DNA of 64,000 nt from Georgenia faecalis (GTDB lineage Bacteria; Actinomycetota; Actinomycetes; Actinomycetales; Actinomycetaceae): assembly GCF_003710105.1 (NCBI RefSeq), contig NZ_CP033325.1, positions 434,001 to 498,000 of the forward strand, given 5' to 3'. Below are positions 1-8,229 of this stretch, piece by piece. The notes below the pieces were generated by a model, which was not told the DNA's origin, did no database searches, and saw only the letters and a list, made by a program, of their open reading frames with translations. Numbering within the stretch: position 1 is the first letter of the stretch; each line of letters begins with the position of its first letter. Position numbers and translations under genes: made by a program.

Positions 1-795
1 TACCCCGCGATGGGCCCCTACTGGGGCGGCCAGGCCGAGTACCTGCGCGTGCCGTGGGCGGACTTCAACCTGCTCACGCTGCCCCAGGGCACCGAGCACG
101 AGGCCGACTTCACGATGCTCTCCGACATCTTCCCCACCGGGTACCACGGCACGGAGCTCGCCAAGGTGGGCCCGGGCAAGACCGTCGCGGTGTTCGGGGC
201 CGGCCCGGTCGGGCTCATGGCCGCCTACAGCGCCATGCTGCGCGGCGCCGCCCGCGTCTTCGTCGTCGACAAGGAGCCGGACCGTCTGCGCCTGGCCGAG
301 GAGATCGGCGCCACCGCCGTTGACTTCTCCCAGGTCGACCCGGCCGAGGTGATCATGGACGCGACGCAGGGGTTCGGCGTCGACTGCGGCGTCGAGGCGG
401 TGGGCTACCAGGCCCACGACCCCAGCGGCGAGGAGCACCCCGAGATGGTGCTCGACAACCTCGTCGCCGTCGTGCGGGCGACGGGCCACATCGGCGTCGT
501 CGGCGTGTACATGCCGGAGGACCCCGGCGCGGCGACGGAGCAGGCCAAGGAAGGGCGGATCGCCTTCAACTACGGCCAGGCGTTCACCAAGGCGATCAGC
601 ATCGCCGGCGGGCAGTGCCCGGTGAAGGCGTACAACCGCGAGCTGCGCGACCTCATCATCGCCGGGCGGGCCACGCCGTCGTTCATCGTCTCCCACGAGC
701 TCGGTCTCGACTCCGCCGTCGAGGCCTACGACCGCTTTGACAAGCGCGAGGACGGCTGGACGAAGGTCCTTCTCCACCCCGGCAGCGCCGCGTAG
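1..795 (+). CDS. Zinc-type alcohol dehydrogenase, formaldehyde-dehydrogenase-like (5' truncated by window)
   Basis: The frame is open from base 1 and ends at TAG 793-795, so 264 codons of the C-terminal two thirds are visible; the catalytic-zinc N-terminal part lies outside the window. A Rossmann dinucleotide motif (GAGPVGLMAA) is followed about 20 residues later by VVDKEPDR, whose acidic residue suits NAD. The insert VGYQAHDPSGEEHPE and the overall pattern match the glutathione-independent formaldehyde dehydrogenase branch of the MDR superfamily, which oxidises formaldehyde or short aldehydes with bound NAD. That assignment is by family resemblance; another MDR alcohol dehydrogenase remains possible. 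A hairpin follows the stop codon, so the gene is probably the last of its transcript. Confidence 0.8.
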   Translation, partial: YPAMGPYWGGQAEYLRVPWADFNLLTLPQGTEHEADFTMLSDIFPTGYHGTELAKVGPGKTVAVFGAGPVGLMAAYSAMLRGAARVFVVDKEPDRLRLAEEIGATAVDFSQVDPAEVIMDATQGFGVDCGVEAVGYQAHDPSGEEHPEMVLDNLVAVVRATGHIGVVGVYMPEDPGAATEQAKEGRIAFNYGQAFTKAISIAGGQCPVKAYNRELRDLIIAGRATPSFIVSHELGLDSAVEAYDRFDKREDGWTKVLLHPGSAA

Positions 796-824
796 GCGCT
801 GCCGCGCCAGCACCGCCGACCGCC

Positions 825-867
825 GACGACGCCGCCTCCGCCCTCCTGGGCGGGGGCGGCGTTCGTC
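825..867 (+). terminator. Hairpin terminator after the dehydrogenase gene
   Basis: A long GC-rich inverted repeat with arms about 825-843 and 848-867 (GACGACGCCGCC pairs with GGCGGCGTTCGTC, one bulged T) lies 30 bp after the stop codon. There is no U-tract, which is common in high-GC actinobacteria. Confidence 0.6.
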
Positions 868-906
868 GCCTCCGCGCCAAGACAGCACGCCCCTCTGCGC
901 TCTAGA

Positions 907-931
907 GTGAGCGCTAACAGTTACCGCTCAC
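907..931. promoter_or_regulatory. LacI-type operator (double dyad) upstream of the GH43-like gene
   Basis: The segment reads GTGAGCGCTAAC, then A, then GTTACCGCTCAC: a near-perfect 25-bp palindrome with only one non-complementary pair between the two arms. Each arm alone has the central CG step and flanks of a LacI-family site, so two regulator dimers could sit side by side. It lies 112 bp upstream of the glycosidase start. No LacI-family gene is in the window, so the regulator is encoded elsewhere. Confidence 0.65.
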
Positions 932-1042
932 ATGCGTCGCGGACGACGCCGTGAACTGACGGTTTTCTGTGCATCACGTGAGACATCTGGTCAGTGCGGA
1001 TCGGTTTTCACCTGGAGAACACGCAGAGCAAAGGAGCATGCA

Positions 1043-3520
1043 ATGTCGACACTCTCGACACCACCCTCGTCGAGGAGAGGACGATCCCGGAGCAGAGCCT
1101 CGGCTCGCCTCCTCGCCGCCGGGATAGCCGGTGCGCTGTCCGTGGGGATGCTGGCAGCGTCGCCGGCCGTGGCCCAGCTTCCGGTCCAGGTAGCGGCCGA
1201 GCCCACGGACGCCGAGCGGGCGCAGACGGAGTGCACCTCGGCGATCCAGGCGGACGTCACCGACGTGCGCGGGAACCTCACGCTGCCGACCGTCGGCCGG
1301 GAGTGGGGCTCGACCCTCTCCTGGGCGTCGAGCGCACCGGACGTCATCGCGACGTCGGGCGTGGTGACTCGTCCGGCGAACGGCGCGGCCGCGGCGAACG
1401 TCACGCTGACGGCGACGGCGACCCTCAACGGCGCGGTCGCGACGTGCGAGTACGACGTCACGGTGACGCCGATGCCCGAGGAGCAGGTCTACGAGCGCTA
1501 CCTGTTCGCCTCGTTCCACGGCGGGGACGACGGCGGCCGGAACGGTGAGCAGATCTGGCTCAGCGCGTCCAAGGGCAACGACCCGTTCAACTGGTACGAG
1601 ACCAACTACGACGAGGGGACGTCCGTCTCCGACCCGATCCTCCAGAACGTGACCCCGCCCCGCGGGACGACGGGTCTGCGCGACCCCTCGCTCATCCGGT
1701 CCGCGGACGGCGACCGCTTCTACCTCCTGGCCACGGACCTCAAGACCTACCAGGACGGCCAGTCGTGGTCGTACCGGCAGTCGCGCGGGTCGCGCAACCT
1801 CGTGGTCTACGAGTCCGACGACCTGGTGAACTGGTCCGAGCCCCGGTTCGTCGAGGTCGAGGACGAGCACGCCGGCAACGTATGGGCGCCGGAGGCCTTC
1901 TACGACCCCAACCTGGGTCAGTACATCGTGTTCTGGTCGTCGAACCTCTACCCGGACACCGACGTCGCCAACCGCAACACCTCGCAGATCTCCTACAACC
2001 GCGTCCGGATCGCGATGACCCGGGACTTCGTGACGTTCACCGAGCCGACCAGCTGGATCAACCTCGACCGGTCCACCGGCCGGCAGGGCTGGGGCATGAT
2101 CGACTCGACGATGATCGAGGCGGACGGCAAGATCTACCGCCTCACCAAGGACGAGAACGGGTTCCGGGTGCTGCTGCAGTCGATCGACTCGTGGGAGGAC
2201 CTCTACGACACGTGGGGTCCGGAGGACACCCAGCCGTACGTGGTGAACCGGAACCCGATCACCCCGCTGACGGAGAACCCCAACGGGTGGACGATGGTCG
2301 GCAACCCCAACGGCTCGAGCAAGTGGCAGATCCCGGGCCTCAACGGCGGGAACCTCGAGGGCCCGCTCGTGTTCAAGGACAACGTCGAGGACATGTACTA
2401 CGTGTTCATCGACTACGCCTCGGGCGGCGGGTACGTGGCCTGGCGCTCGGACTCCATGGAGAAGCCGCCGAACGAGTGGGAGTACCTGGGCCAGTCCTGG
2501 TGCAACACCACGGGCCTGTCGAGCAACTGCACGGCGCAGTCGACGACGTCGCCGTACTGGTCGCTGCCGGTGAGCCCGCGCCACGGGTCGGTACTCCCGG
2601 TCACGCTCGAGGAGTGGGAGACCGTGATGAGCCACTACAACTCCCCGGTCCACGTGGAGGCCTCGATCGTCACGCAGGACGGTGACGCCGTCGACGAGGA
2701 CACCTGGGTCAACGAGGTGCCCGAGCTCAAGGTCGACTGGACCGACTTCAACGGCACCGGCCTGGCGCCGGCGTGGCTGCGGCTGGTCGAGGGGCACAAC
2801 GGCGGACCTCGGACCGTCTCGCCCGACGTCATCAGGTCCGGGATCACCCAGGGCATGACGCTGCCGGTGAACGCGGTCGAGGGGACGAACTGGGCTCAGC
2901 TCGAGTACCGGGACGCCTCCCTGGGCGGGGACGCGGTCATGCTGTGGACCACCGACGTGGCCTACAAGCTCGATACGACAGCGCCGACCGTGGACGCCTC
3001 GGTCGACGGGTCGGTGCTCACGGTCTCGGCGACGGACCCGTTGCCGGCGGGCGCGGCCGAGAACTCGGGCCTGGCGTCGTGCGAGTACCGCGTGGAGGAC
3101 GGGGCGTGGGCGGACTGTGCGCCCACGGTGACCCTGCCCGCCTCGGCCACCGACCGGACGGTGACCGTCGTGGCCACCGACCGCGCGGGTAACGAGACGA
3201 CGGTGACCACGGTGGTGGAGGGCACGGGCCTCGACGTGACGGCCGATGTCGCCATGCGCTGCGTGGTCGGCAAGGCGGTGCTCACCGTCCGCCTCGGGAA
3301 CGAGAGCGAGGTTCCCGTCGACGTCGAACTCTCGTCCAGCTTCGGCACGAGGTCCTTCACGGCCATCGGGGCCGGCCGGGACGCCACTCACGCCTTCACG
3401 ACCCGGGCGGTGAGCTACCCGGCGGGCGAGCTCGAGCTGACCGTCAGCGCGATGGTCGACGGCGAGCGGGTCACGCAGACCCTCACCGAGGACTACCCCG
3501 CGGCGAACTGCAGGAGGTAG
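1043..3520 (+). CDS. Secreted GH43-like glycoside hydrolase
   Basis: 825 residues. The ATG at 1043 is preceded by AAAGGAG (1030-1036) and opens a Sec signal peptide (basic start, hydrophobic core, PAVA|Q cleavage near residue 44). Residues about 60-147 resemble the atrophied bacterial Ig domain. A five-bladed-propeller GH43-type catalytic domain follows, with candidate catalytic residues D214 (LRDPSL), E284 (WAPE, where many GH43 enzymes have WAPD) and E439 (LEGPLVF). GH43 enzymes are inverting arabinofuranosidases, xylosidases or arabinanases; the substrate here is not determined. Next come an Ig-like segment (about 650-735) and a roughly 90-residue C-terminal domain with two cysteines that is also found at the end of the rhamnosidase at 4392-7889. 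A LacI-type operator lies upstream, which suggests induction by a sugar. Confidence 0.85.
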   Translation: MSTLSTPPSSRRGRSRSRASARLLAAGIAGALSVGMLAASPAVAQLPVQVAAEPTDAERAQTECTSAIQADVTDVRGNLTLPTVGREWGSTLSWASSAPDVIATSGVVTRPANGAAAANVTLTATATLNGAVATCEYDVTVTPMPEEQVYERYLFASFHGGDDGGRNGEQIWLSASKGNDPFNWYETNYDEGTSVSDPILQNVTPPRGTTGLRDPSLIRSADGDRFYLLATDLKTYQDGQSWSYRQSRGSRNLVVYESDDLVNWSEPRFVEVEDEHAGNVWAPEAFYDPNLGQYIVFWSSNLYPDTDVANRNTSQISYNRVRIAMTRDFVTFTEPTSWINLDRSTGRQGWGMIDSTMIEADGKIYRLTKDENGFRVLLQSIDSWEDLYDTWGPEDTQPYVVNRNPITPLTENPNGWTMVGNPNGSSKWQIPGLNGGNLEGPLVFKDNVEDMYYVFIDYASGGGYVAWRSDSMEKPPNEWEYLGQSWCNTTGLSSNCTAQSTTSPYWSLPVSPRHGSVLPVTLEEWETVMSHYNSPVHVEASIVTQDGDAVDEDTWVNEVPELKVDWTDFNGTGLAPAWLRLVEGHNGGPRTVSPDVIRSGITQGMTLPVNAVEGTNWAQLEYRDASLGGDAVMLWTTDVAYKLDTTAPTVDASVDGSVLTVSATDPLPAGAAENSGLASCEYRVEDGAWADCAPTVTLPASATDRTVTVVATDRAGNETTVTTVVEGTGLDVTADVAMRCVVGKAVLTVRLGNESEVPVDVELSSSFGTRSFTAIGAGRDATHAFTTRAVSYPAGELELTVSAMVDGERVTQTLTEDYPAANCRR

Positions 3521-3537
3521 CTCCAGCCGATCACACG

Positions 3538-3573
3538 GATGCCGGCGGCGGGGTCACCCTCGTCGCCGGCATC
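3538..3573 (+). terminator. Hairpin terminator after the GH43-like gene
   Basis: Ten-base arms GATGCCGGCG (3538-3547) and CGCCGGCATC (3564-3573) enclose a 16-nt loop, starting 17 bp after the stop codon and followed by TGTCGTT. Confidence 0.65.
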
Positions 3574-3582
3574 TGTCGTTGT

Positions 3583-3609
3583 GTGCGGTTACCGGCAGGC
3601 GCGCGCCGC
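3583..3609. repeat. 27-bp direct repeat, left copy (flanks the ATPase gene)
   Basis: GTGCGGTTACCGGCAGG plus the next ten bases matches 4386-4412 at 26 of 27 positions in the same orientation. The right copy is the last codons and stop of the rhamnosidase gene. On the minus strand this left copy also reads ...ARACR-stop, so it looks like a duplicated rhamnosidase gene end. The two copies bracket the small ATPase gene. Confidence 0.7.
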
Positions 3610-3632
3610 CGCGCGTCTGCCGACGCCGGTGG

Positions 3633-4265
3633 TCAGCGGGCCGGTGGGGCGGGGACGGCCGAGCCGCTCGCGGGGGTTCCCCCGTCCAGCCAGGCGAGGA
3701 TTCGAGCGGCCGCCTCGTGAGGGGTGAGCCGGCTGTTGTCGAGGCGCAGGTGCCGGTGCTGGGTGAGGAGCAGGGCGCCCGGTAGGGGAGCGCCGGGAGT
3801 GGCCTCAGGACCGGTGTTCATGATGAAGCGTTCCATCTCGCGGACGTTGGCGTCGGACCACGTCACGTCCCGCTTGGACCGCTTCTCCGCCAGGCGCAGC
3901 TCGGTCCGGTTTCGCTGCAGCCGCGTGTTGAGATCCGCGGCGAGCTCAACGAACGCCACGTCGGCGTTCTTCTCGACATACGGGCGGATGTACGCGGCCA
4001 GCTCGTCGGCGTCGGCCTGCAGCTCGAGCCCCCAGACGAAGGTGAGCAACAGGTCCGTGCCGACCGAGGCGGCTTCCTCCACGACCTGAGCGCGCCACGC
4101 GCTGAGCAGTCGGTCGAACGGCGGCGTGCCGTAGTCGAACACCTCCAGGAGAGGCTCGATCACCGCGTGGTTGTGGAACAGGCGGAATGCGCTGCGAGCC
4201 GCGATCTCGCGTCCGACGGTCATCTTCCCGACGGCGGGAGCACCGAAGAGGACAAGGAGCCGCAT
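3633..4265 (-). CDS. Small P-loop AAA-type ATPase / nucleotide-kinase-like protein
   Basis: About 210 residues from the ATG at 4265 (MRLLVLFGAPAVGKMTVG); a start ten codons upstream (4295) is possible but lies before the usual family N-terminus. The N-terminal GAPAVGKMT is the P-loop variant seen in a family of small ATPases related to shikimate and other small-molecule kinases. The rest is helical, with Arg/Lys clusters (RNRTELRLAEKRSKR) that could form a lid. Substrate unknown. The gene sits between two convergent glycosidase genes without obvious relation to them and is bracketed by 27-bp direct repeats, so it may be an inserted passenger. The C-terminal tail (GSAVPAPPAR) is low complexity. 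Confidence 0.7.
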   Translation of the reverse strand: MRLLVLFGAPAVGKMTVGREIAARSAFRLFHNHAVIEPLLEVFDYGTPPFDRLLSAWRAQVVEEAASVGTDLLLTFVWGLELQADADELAAYIRPYVEKNADVAFVELAADLNTRLQRNRTELRLAEKRSKRDVTWSDANVREMERFIMNTGPEATPGAPLPGALLLTQHRHLRLDNSRLTPHEAAARILAWLDGGTPASGSAVPAPPAR

Positions 4266-4325
4266 GGAGCGACCCTGCCACACGCCTGCGGGCACCGACG
4301 TGCCATCCGGGCCGGACCCGACGGC

Positions 4326-4361
4326 GACGCCGCCCCCACCCGTGACGGTGGGAGCGGCGTC
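4326..4361 (-). terminator. Hairpin terminator after the rhamnosidase gene
   Basis: Arms GACGCCGC plus CCCCACC (4326-4340) and GGTGGGA plus GCGGCGTC (4347-4361) give a 15-bp stem with a single mismatch and a 6-nt loop, 30 bp past the rhamnosidase stop on the minus strand. It also lies between the ATPase start and the rhamnosidase end and would stop readthrough into the ATPase gene. Confidence 0.65.
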
Positions 4362-4385
4362 GTGCGTGCGGCTACCGGCAGGGCC

Positions 4386-4412
4386 GTGCGGCTACCGGCA
4401 GGCGCGCGCCGC
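4386..4412. repeat. 27-bp direct repeat, right copy (at rhamnosidase 3' end)
   Basis: Partner of 3583-3609. It covers the last six codons and stop of the rhamnosidase gene. A further partial copy lies immediately beside it: CGTGCGGCTACCGGCAGG occurs at 4365-4382 and again at 4385-4402, an exact 20-bp tandem period. Confidence 0.7.
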
Positions 4413-7400
4413 GTACGGCGCCGTCACCGTCGTCGTCCCGGGCAGGTCCTCCGCGGTGGCTGACACGCTCACCTCGCCGGCGGGCACGGAGCCGAGCCGG
4501 GTCGTGAACGTCGCCGAGGTCGACCGGTCCGCACCCACGGTCACCGTCTTCGACCCGTGGGCGCCCGTGATGACGGCAGTCGCCGGCACGTCCGACTCGT
4601 TCGTCACCCGCACCGTCTGCACGACCCGCCCGACGACGCACCGCGTGTCCGCCGTGACCGACACCTCCGGCCCCTCAGGCGTACCGACGCCGGGACCGGC
4701 GACGAACGTGTACGTCCCCGAGGGCACGGTGAACCGGGCGTAACCGTCCTCCACGCCGTGCGCGGTCGCGACCGCGACCGGCGTCACGCTGACGCCGTCG
4801 CCGTCCGCGACCGGCACGTAGACCTCCGCCGTGGCGCCGACGGGGACGCTCACGGTGAGGGTGAACCGGTCCCCCTCGCGGACCCACTCGGAGGAGACGT
4901 CGCCCAGGGGAGAGTCCACCTGTGCCGATGCGGTGGTCATCCCCCCAGCGGGGAACGGCTGGATCCGGATGCCGGTGTAGCCCGGTCCCGCCGCCTGCAC
5001 GCCCGCGACGTGCTGGTAGAGCCAGTCGTCGACGGTGCCGAGGAAGGCGTGGTCGAGCGAGCGCGAGTTCGCCCCCCACTCCTCCCACATCGTCGTCGCG
5101 CCCAGCTCCTCGAACCAGAAGCCCCACCCGGGGTAGGTCGGGTTCGTCGCGACCCGGTAGGCGAGGTCGGCGTACCCGTTCTCGGTGAGGACCGGCAGCA
5201 GGTACTTCGTGCCGATCGCGCCGGTGCTGAGGTGGTCCTCGCGCGCCTCGACGTCGGCGACGAGGTTGGCGAGCACCCGGTCGTGCTGGTCGTCGGGGAC
5301 GATCCCGAAGGCCAGCGGCAGGATGTTCGCGGTCTGGCGGTATCCGGCGTCTGCGTTGTCGACGTAGACGCCGCGCTCGGGGTCGTAGAACGTCGCGTTG
5401 AACGCCTCGGTGATCCGGTCGGCCATCTCCGCGAAGTGCGCGGCGTCCTCCTCGTGCCCCAGCACGGCAGCGATCTCGGCCAGGTGACCGGCCGTCTTGA
5501 TGAGGTACGCCGTCGCGGGCAGGCGGGTGCCGGCGTTGCCGCCCGGCGTCGGGTCGAGCCAGTCGCCGTAGCTGAAGCCGGTGTAGACGCCGCCGGTTCC
5601 GGAGATCAGCTCGTCGTAGTGGTTCATCCAGCGCGTCATGCCCTCGTAGTTCTCGGCGAGCACGCGGGTGTCGCCGTAGTACCAGTAGAGGTTCCAGCTC
5701 ATGAGGACGTAGCTCGACGTCCAGAGCGGGTCGTTGACCTGCTTGCCCCCGACCGTTCCCGGCACCGTGTTGCCGAGGGTGCCGTCAGGGTTCTGGTCGT
5801 CGCGGTGCGAGCGGATCCAGCTGTCGTAGAAGGTCTGCATGTCGAACCCGGCGATGGCGGAGTCGGCCCCGAGGAAGGCGTCCGCGCCGTAGGCGCGCTT
5901 CTCGTACATGGGGGTGTCCGTCGGGATCGAGTGGAGGTTGTTGAGGAGGGTGTTCGCCTGGGCCGCGTGGTAGCGGTTGAGGAGGTCGTCCGAGCTCGCG
6001 AACCCGCCCGTCCGCTCGACGGCGGTGTGGACCCGCATGCCCGCCACGTCCCGGACGGTGACGCCCGCCGGCGCCGCGACCTGGATGTAGCGGAACCCCG
6101 CGTAGCTGTAGCTCGGCCGGTAGGACTCCGGGCCCCCGCCCTTGAGTGTGTAGGTGTAGGTCTGGATGTTGAAGAACCCGCCGTTGTTGTCCACGGTGCC
6201 GTCGGCCCGCAGCTTCTCGCCGTAGGTGATCGTCACCGTCGCGCCCGCGGGGCCCTCGACGGTGACGTCGGCCCACCCGGCGGTGGGCTCGCCGAAGTCG
6301 TGCACGGTGACACCGGCCTGCGGGGTGGCGACGGCGACCCGCTCGAGGGGCTCGGTCACCTTGATGGCCGGGAACGCCTGCGAGCGGAGCTGCCCGCCTG
6401 GCGCCCGCACGGACACGGCCGGGTTCCACGATGCGTCGTCGAAGCCGGCGGTGTTCCAGCCGGGCTGCTCGCGGCGCGCGTCGTAGCTCTCGCCCATCCA
6501 CATGGAGTCCGACGTCGTCGGCCCGGCCCCCGCCGTCCAGGTGCGGTCGCTGACCACCCGCTCGACGGTGCCGTCCGTGTACGTGATGGCGAGCTCGAGC
6601 TTGAGCTTGGTGTCGTCGTGCCACGGCGAGCTCATCCACTCGTCGGGGAACGTCTGGCCGAAGTACCCGCGGCCGAGGCTCACGCCGACCGCGTTCTCAC
6701 CGTCCTGGAGCGCCTCGGTGACGTCGTACACCGAGTAGAGGGTGGTCTCGTCGTAGACGGTGAAGCCGGGGTCGAGCTCGTGGTCGCCTACCCGCTCACC
6801 GTTGAGGTAGAGCTTGTAGAAGCCGAGCCCGGTGACGTAGGCGCGGGCCTTGGCGACCTCCTTGGCCACGGTGAAGTCCTTGCGCAGCAGCGCCTCCGGC
6901 GGGGTGGGTGCGCTGATGTTGCTGCCCCACGGTCCGCCGCCGTAGGCGGCGCCGACGACGGCGGCGGGCCAGGCGGAGTCGTCGAAGCCGGGCTGGTCCC
7001 ACCCCGCGGCCGCCCCGGTGGCCGCCCGCCACGACGCGTCGGTGTTGATCTCGACGACCCGGCCGTCCGAGAGCTCGACCCGAAGCTTGCCGAGGAGTCC
7101 GGCGAAGCCCTGGGCGCCGTTGGTCACCCGCGCGGCCAGGACGTTGCGGCCGGCCGTGAGGCGGTCGGAGACGTCGGCCACCCGCGGGGTCCGCCACGCC
7201 TCGCCGGACGTCGGCGACCGCAGCGCCTCGGTGCCGTTGACGGAGAGGACAAAGTAGTCGTCGGCCGTCGCCTGGATCTGGGCCGAGACGATGTCCACCC
7301 CGGCGGGGAGGTCGAAGGTCGCGCGGAAGAACCGGTCGCCGGCCGGGGCGTTCCCGCCGGCCCCGCCGCCGTCCGTCCAGATCCACCCGGCGCCGGCGAA

Positions 7401-7889
7401 CGTCGTCGCGGGCCGCCGCGCAGGCGAGCCGATCCAGTCCCCGCCGAACTCGTCGTCGTCGAGGAACGCGGTCTCGAAGGTGGCGGGGTCGCTCCAGGGC
7501 GACGCCACCCCCGCCTCGTCCCACACGCGCACGCGCCACGTGTACGCCGCACGTGACTCGAGGTCCGCTCCGCCGTAGGTGATGTCGAAGCTTCGGGGAG
7601 ACTCGACCTTGCCGGTGTCCCACAGGTCGGGGGCGTCGCTGCCGGCCGAGAACACCTCGATCTCGTAGGCCGTCTGGGCGGCACCGGGGGCGTCGGAGGT
7701 GACCTCCCAGCCGAAGAGCGGCGCTGCGTCGTCGACGCCGAGCGGTTCGCTCTGGCGCTCGACCGTGAGGTCCGTCGCCAACAGGGAAGCGCCGTCGGGC
7801 GGTGCGTCGGCGTTCGCCGCGGAGGCTCCCGCGACCGCCATTGCTGCGCCCACCACGAGCGCGACCAACTTCCGTGAGCGTGTGCGCAT
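4392..7889 (-). CDS. Secreted GH78 alpha-L-rhamnosidase
   Basis: 1165 residues from the ATG at 7889, preceded by AGAGGCG and opening a signal peptide (MRTRSRKLVALVV... to ASAANA). The order is as in GH78: a fibronectin-like N-terminal domain, two beta-sandwich lectin-like regions (GDWIGSPARRP; RKDFTVAKEVAKARAYVTGLG), an (alpha/alpha)6 catalytic barrel and a C-terminal beta domain. Candidate catalytic acids are E663 in MYEKRAYGADA (general acid position) and E936/E937 in TTMWEEWG (base position). GH78 enzymes release terminal L-rhamnose from plant glycans or bacterial polysaccharides. The last ~95 residues (CVVGRVVQTVRVTNES ... AARACR) match the end of the GH43-like protein. A LacI-type operator lies about 50 bp upstream of the start. 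Confidence 0.93.
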   Translation of the reverse strand: MRTRSRKLVALVVGAAMAVAGASAANADAPPDGASLLATDLTVERQSEPLGVDDAAPLFGWEVTSDAPGAAQTAYEIEVFSAGSDAPDLWDTGKVESPRSFDITYGGADLESRAAYTWRVRVWDEAGVASPWSDPATFETAFLDDDEFGGDWIGSPARRPATTFAGAGWIWTDGGGAGGNAPAGDRFFRATFDLPAGVDIVSAQIQATADDYFVLSVNGTEALRSPTSGEAWRTPRVADVSDRLTAGRNVLAARVTNGAQGFAGLLGKLRVELSDGRVVEINTDASWRAATGAAAGWDQPGFDDSAWPAAVVGAAYGGGPWGSNISAPTPPEALLRKDFTVAKEVAKARAYVTGLGFYKLYLNGERVGDHELDPGFTVYDETTLYSVYDVTEALQDGENAVGVSLGRGYFGQTFPDEWMSSPWHDDTKLKLELAITYTDGTVERVVSDRTWTAGAGPTTSDSMWMGESYDARREQPGWNTAGFDDASWNPAVSVRAPGGQLRSQAFPAIKVTEPLERVAVATPQAGVTVHDFGEPTAGWADVTVEGPAGATVTITYGEKLRADGTVDNNGGFFNIQTYTYTLKGGGPESYRPSYSYAGFRYIQVAAPAGVTVRDVAGMRVHTAVERTGGFASSDDLLNRYHAAQANTLLNNLHSIPTDTPMYEKRAYGADAFLGADSAIAGFDMQTFYDSWIRSHRDDQNPDGTLGNTVPGTVGGKQVNDPLWTSSYVLMSWNLYWYYGDTRVLAENYEGMTRWMNHYDELISGTGGVYTGFSYGDWLDPTPGGNAGTRLPATAYLIKTAGHLAEIAAVLGHEEDAAHFAEMADRITEAFNATFYDPERGVYVDNADAGYRQTANILPLAFGIVPDDQHDRVLANLVADVEAREDHLSTGAIGTKYLLPVLTENGYADLAYRVATNPTYPGWGFWFEELGATTMWEEWGANSRSLDHAFLGTVDDWLYQHVAGVQAAGPGYTGIRIQPFPAGGMTTASAQVDSPLGDVSSEWVREGDRFTLTVSVPVGATAEVYVPVADGDGVSVTPVAVATAHGVEDGYARFTVPSGTYTFVAGPGVGTPEGPEVSVTADTRCVVGRVVQTVRVTNESDVPATAVITGAHGSKTVTVGADRSTSATFTTRLGSVPAGEVSVSATAEDLPGTTTVTAPYAARACR

Positions 7890-7940
7890 CGTTGCGCCTC
7901 TCTGCCAGGAGGGGTAGCGGCTCCACCGGGTAGGGCATAT

Positions 7941-7952
7941 TGAATCGATACA
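7941..7952. promoter_or_regulatory. Probable LacI-family operator upstream of the rhamnosidase gene
   Basis: TGAATCGATACA is a 10-of-12 palindrome around a central CG, the usual shape of LacI-family sites, 52 bp upstream of the rhamnosidase start on the minus strand. It differs in sequence from the operator before the GH43-like gene, so a different regulator may be involved. Confidence 0.5.
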
Positions 7953-8164
7953 GCCGCGCGGTGAACGTGACGCTACCGCCGCGGTACCGGACGTACAAGG
8001 ACTTTCACGGAGGACCAGCCGCGGGTCATCCCGGACGGTGCCGGGTCCCGTCCACCGGCGTGACCGTCGTCCCGGCGGCCCTGGGCACGCTGCTGCCGCT
8101 CGTCCTCGGCGCGGTGCTCGCACCGCCGGCGCGCCGGCCAGTAATGCGCGCCCGCCGATTAATC

Positions 8165-8211
8165 CGCACCACCACTGCGCCCCCGATATCGTTCGGGGGC
8201 GCCGTGGTGCG
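8165..8211 (+). promoter_or_regulatory. Strong two-part hairpin in the leader of the DUF4012 gene
   Basis: Outer arms CGCACCAC (8165-8172) and GTGGTGCG (8204-8211) and inner arms GCGCCCCCGA (8177-8186) and TCGGGGGCGC (8193-8202) form a long stem with a 4-by-1 internal loop and a 6-nt tip. It ends 18 bp before the proposed GTG start and only a few bases before its ribosome binding site. It could be a transcription attenuator, an RNA leader structure, or a terminator insulating the divergent rhamnosidase promoter. The rest of the 340-bp gap holds the rhamnosidase operator and no gene. Confidence 0.5.
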
Positions 8212-8229
8212 TCGTGGTGGAATGTCCCC

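Noticed and set aside
974-3391. 805-codon open frame on the minus strand opposite the GH43-like gene
   Set aside because: It is a shadow of the high-GC coding strand: extreme Arg/Val/Gly/His content, no motif or ribosome binding site, and a strong homologue-type protein on the other strand.
3633-4412. Complete integrative element around the ATPase gene
   Set aside because: No integrase, transposase or excision gene lies between the repeats, so only the repeat arrangement itself can be reported.
4557-7556. 999-codon open frame on the plus strand opposite the rhamnosidase gene
   Set aside because: Antisense shadow; the minus strand has GH78 motifs and a signal peptide.
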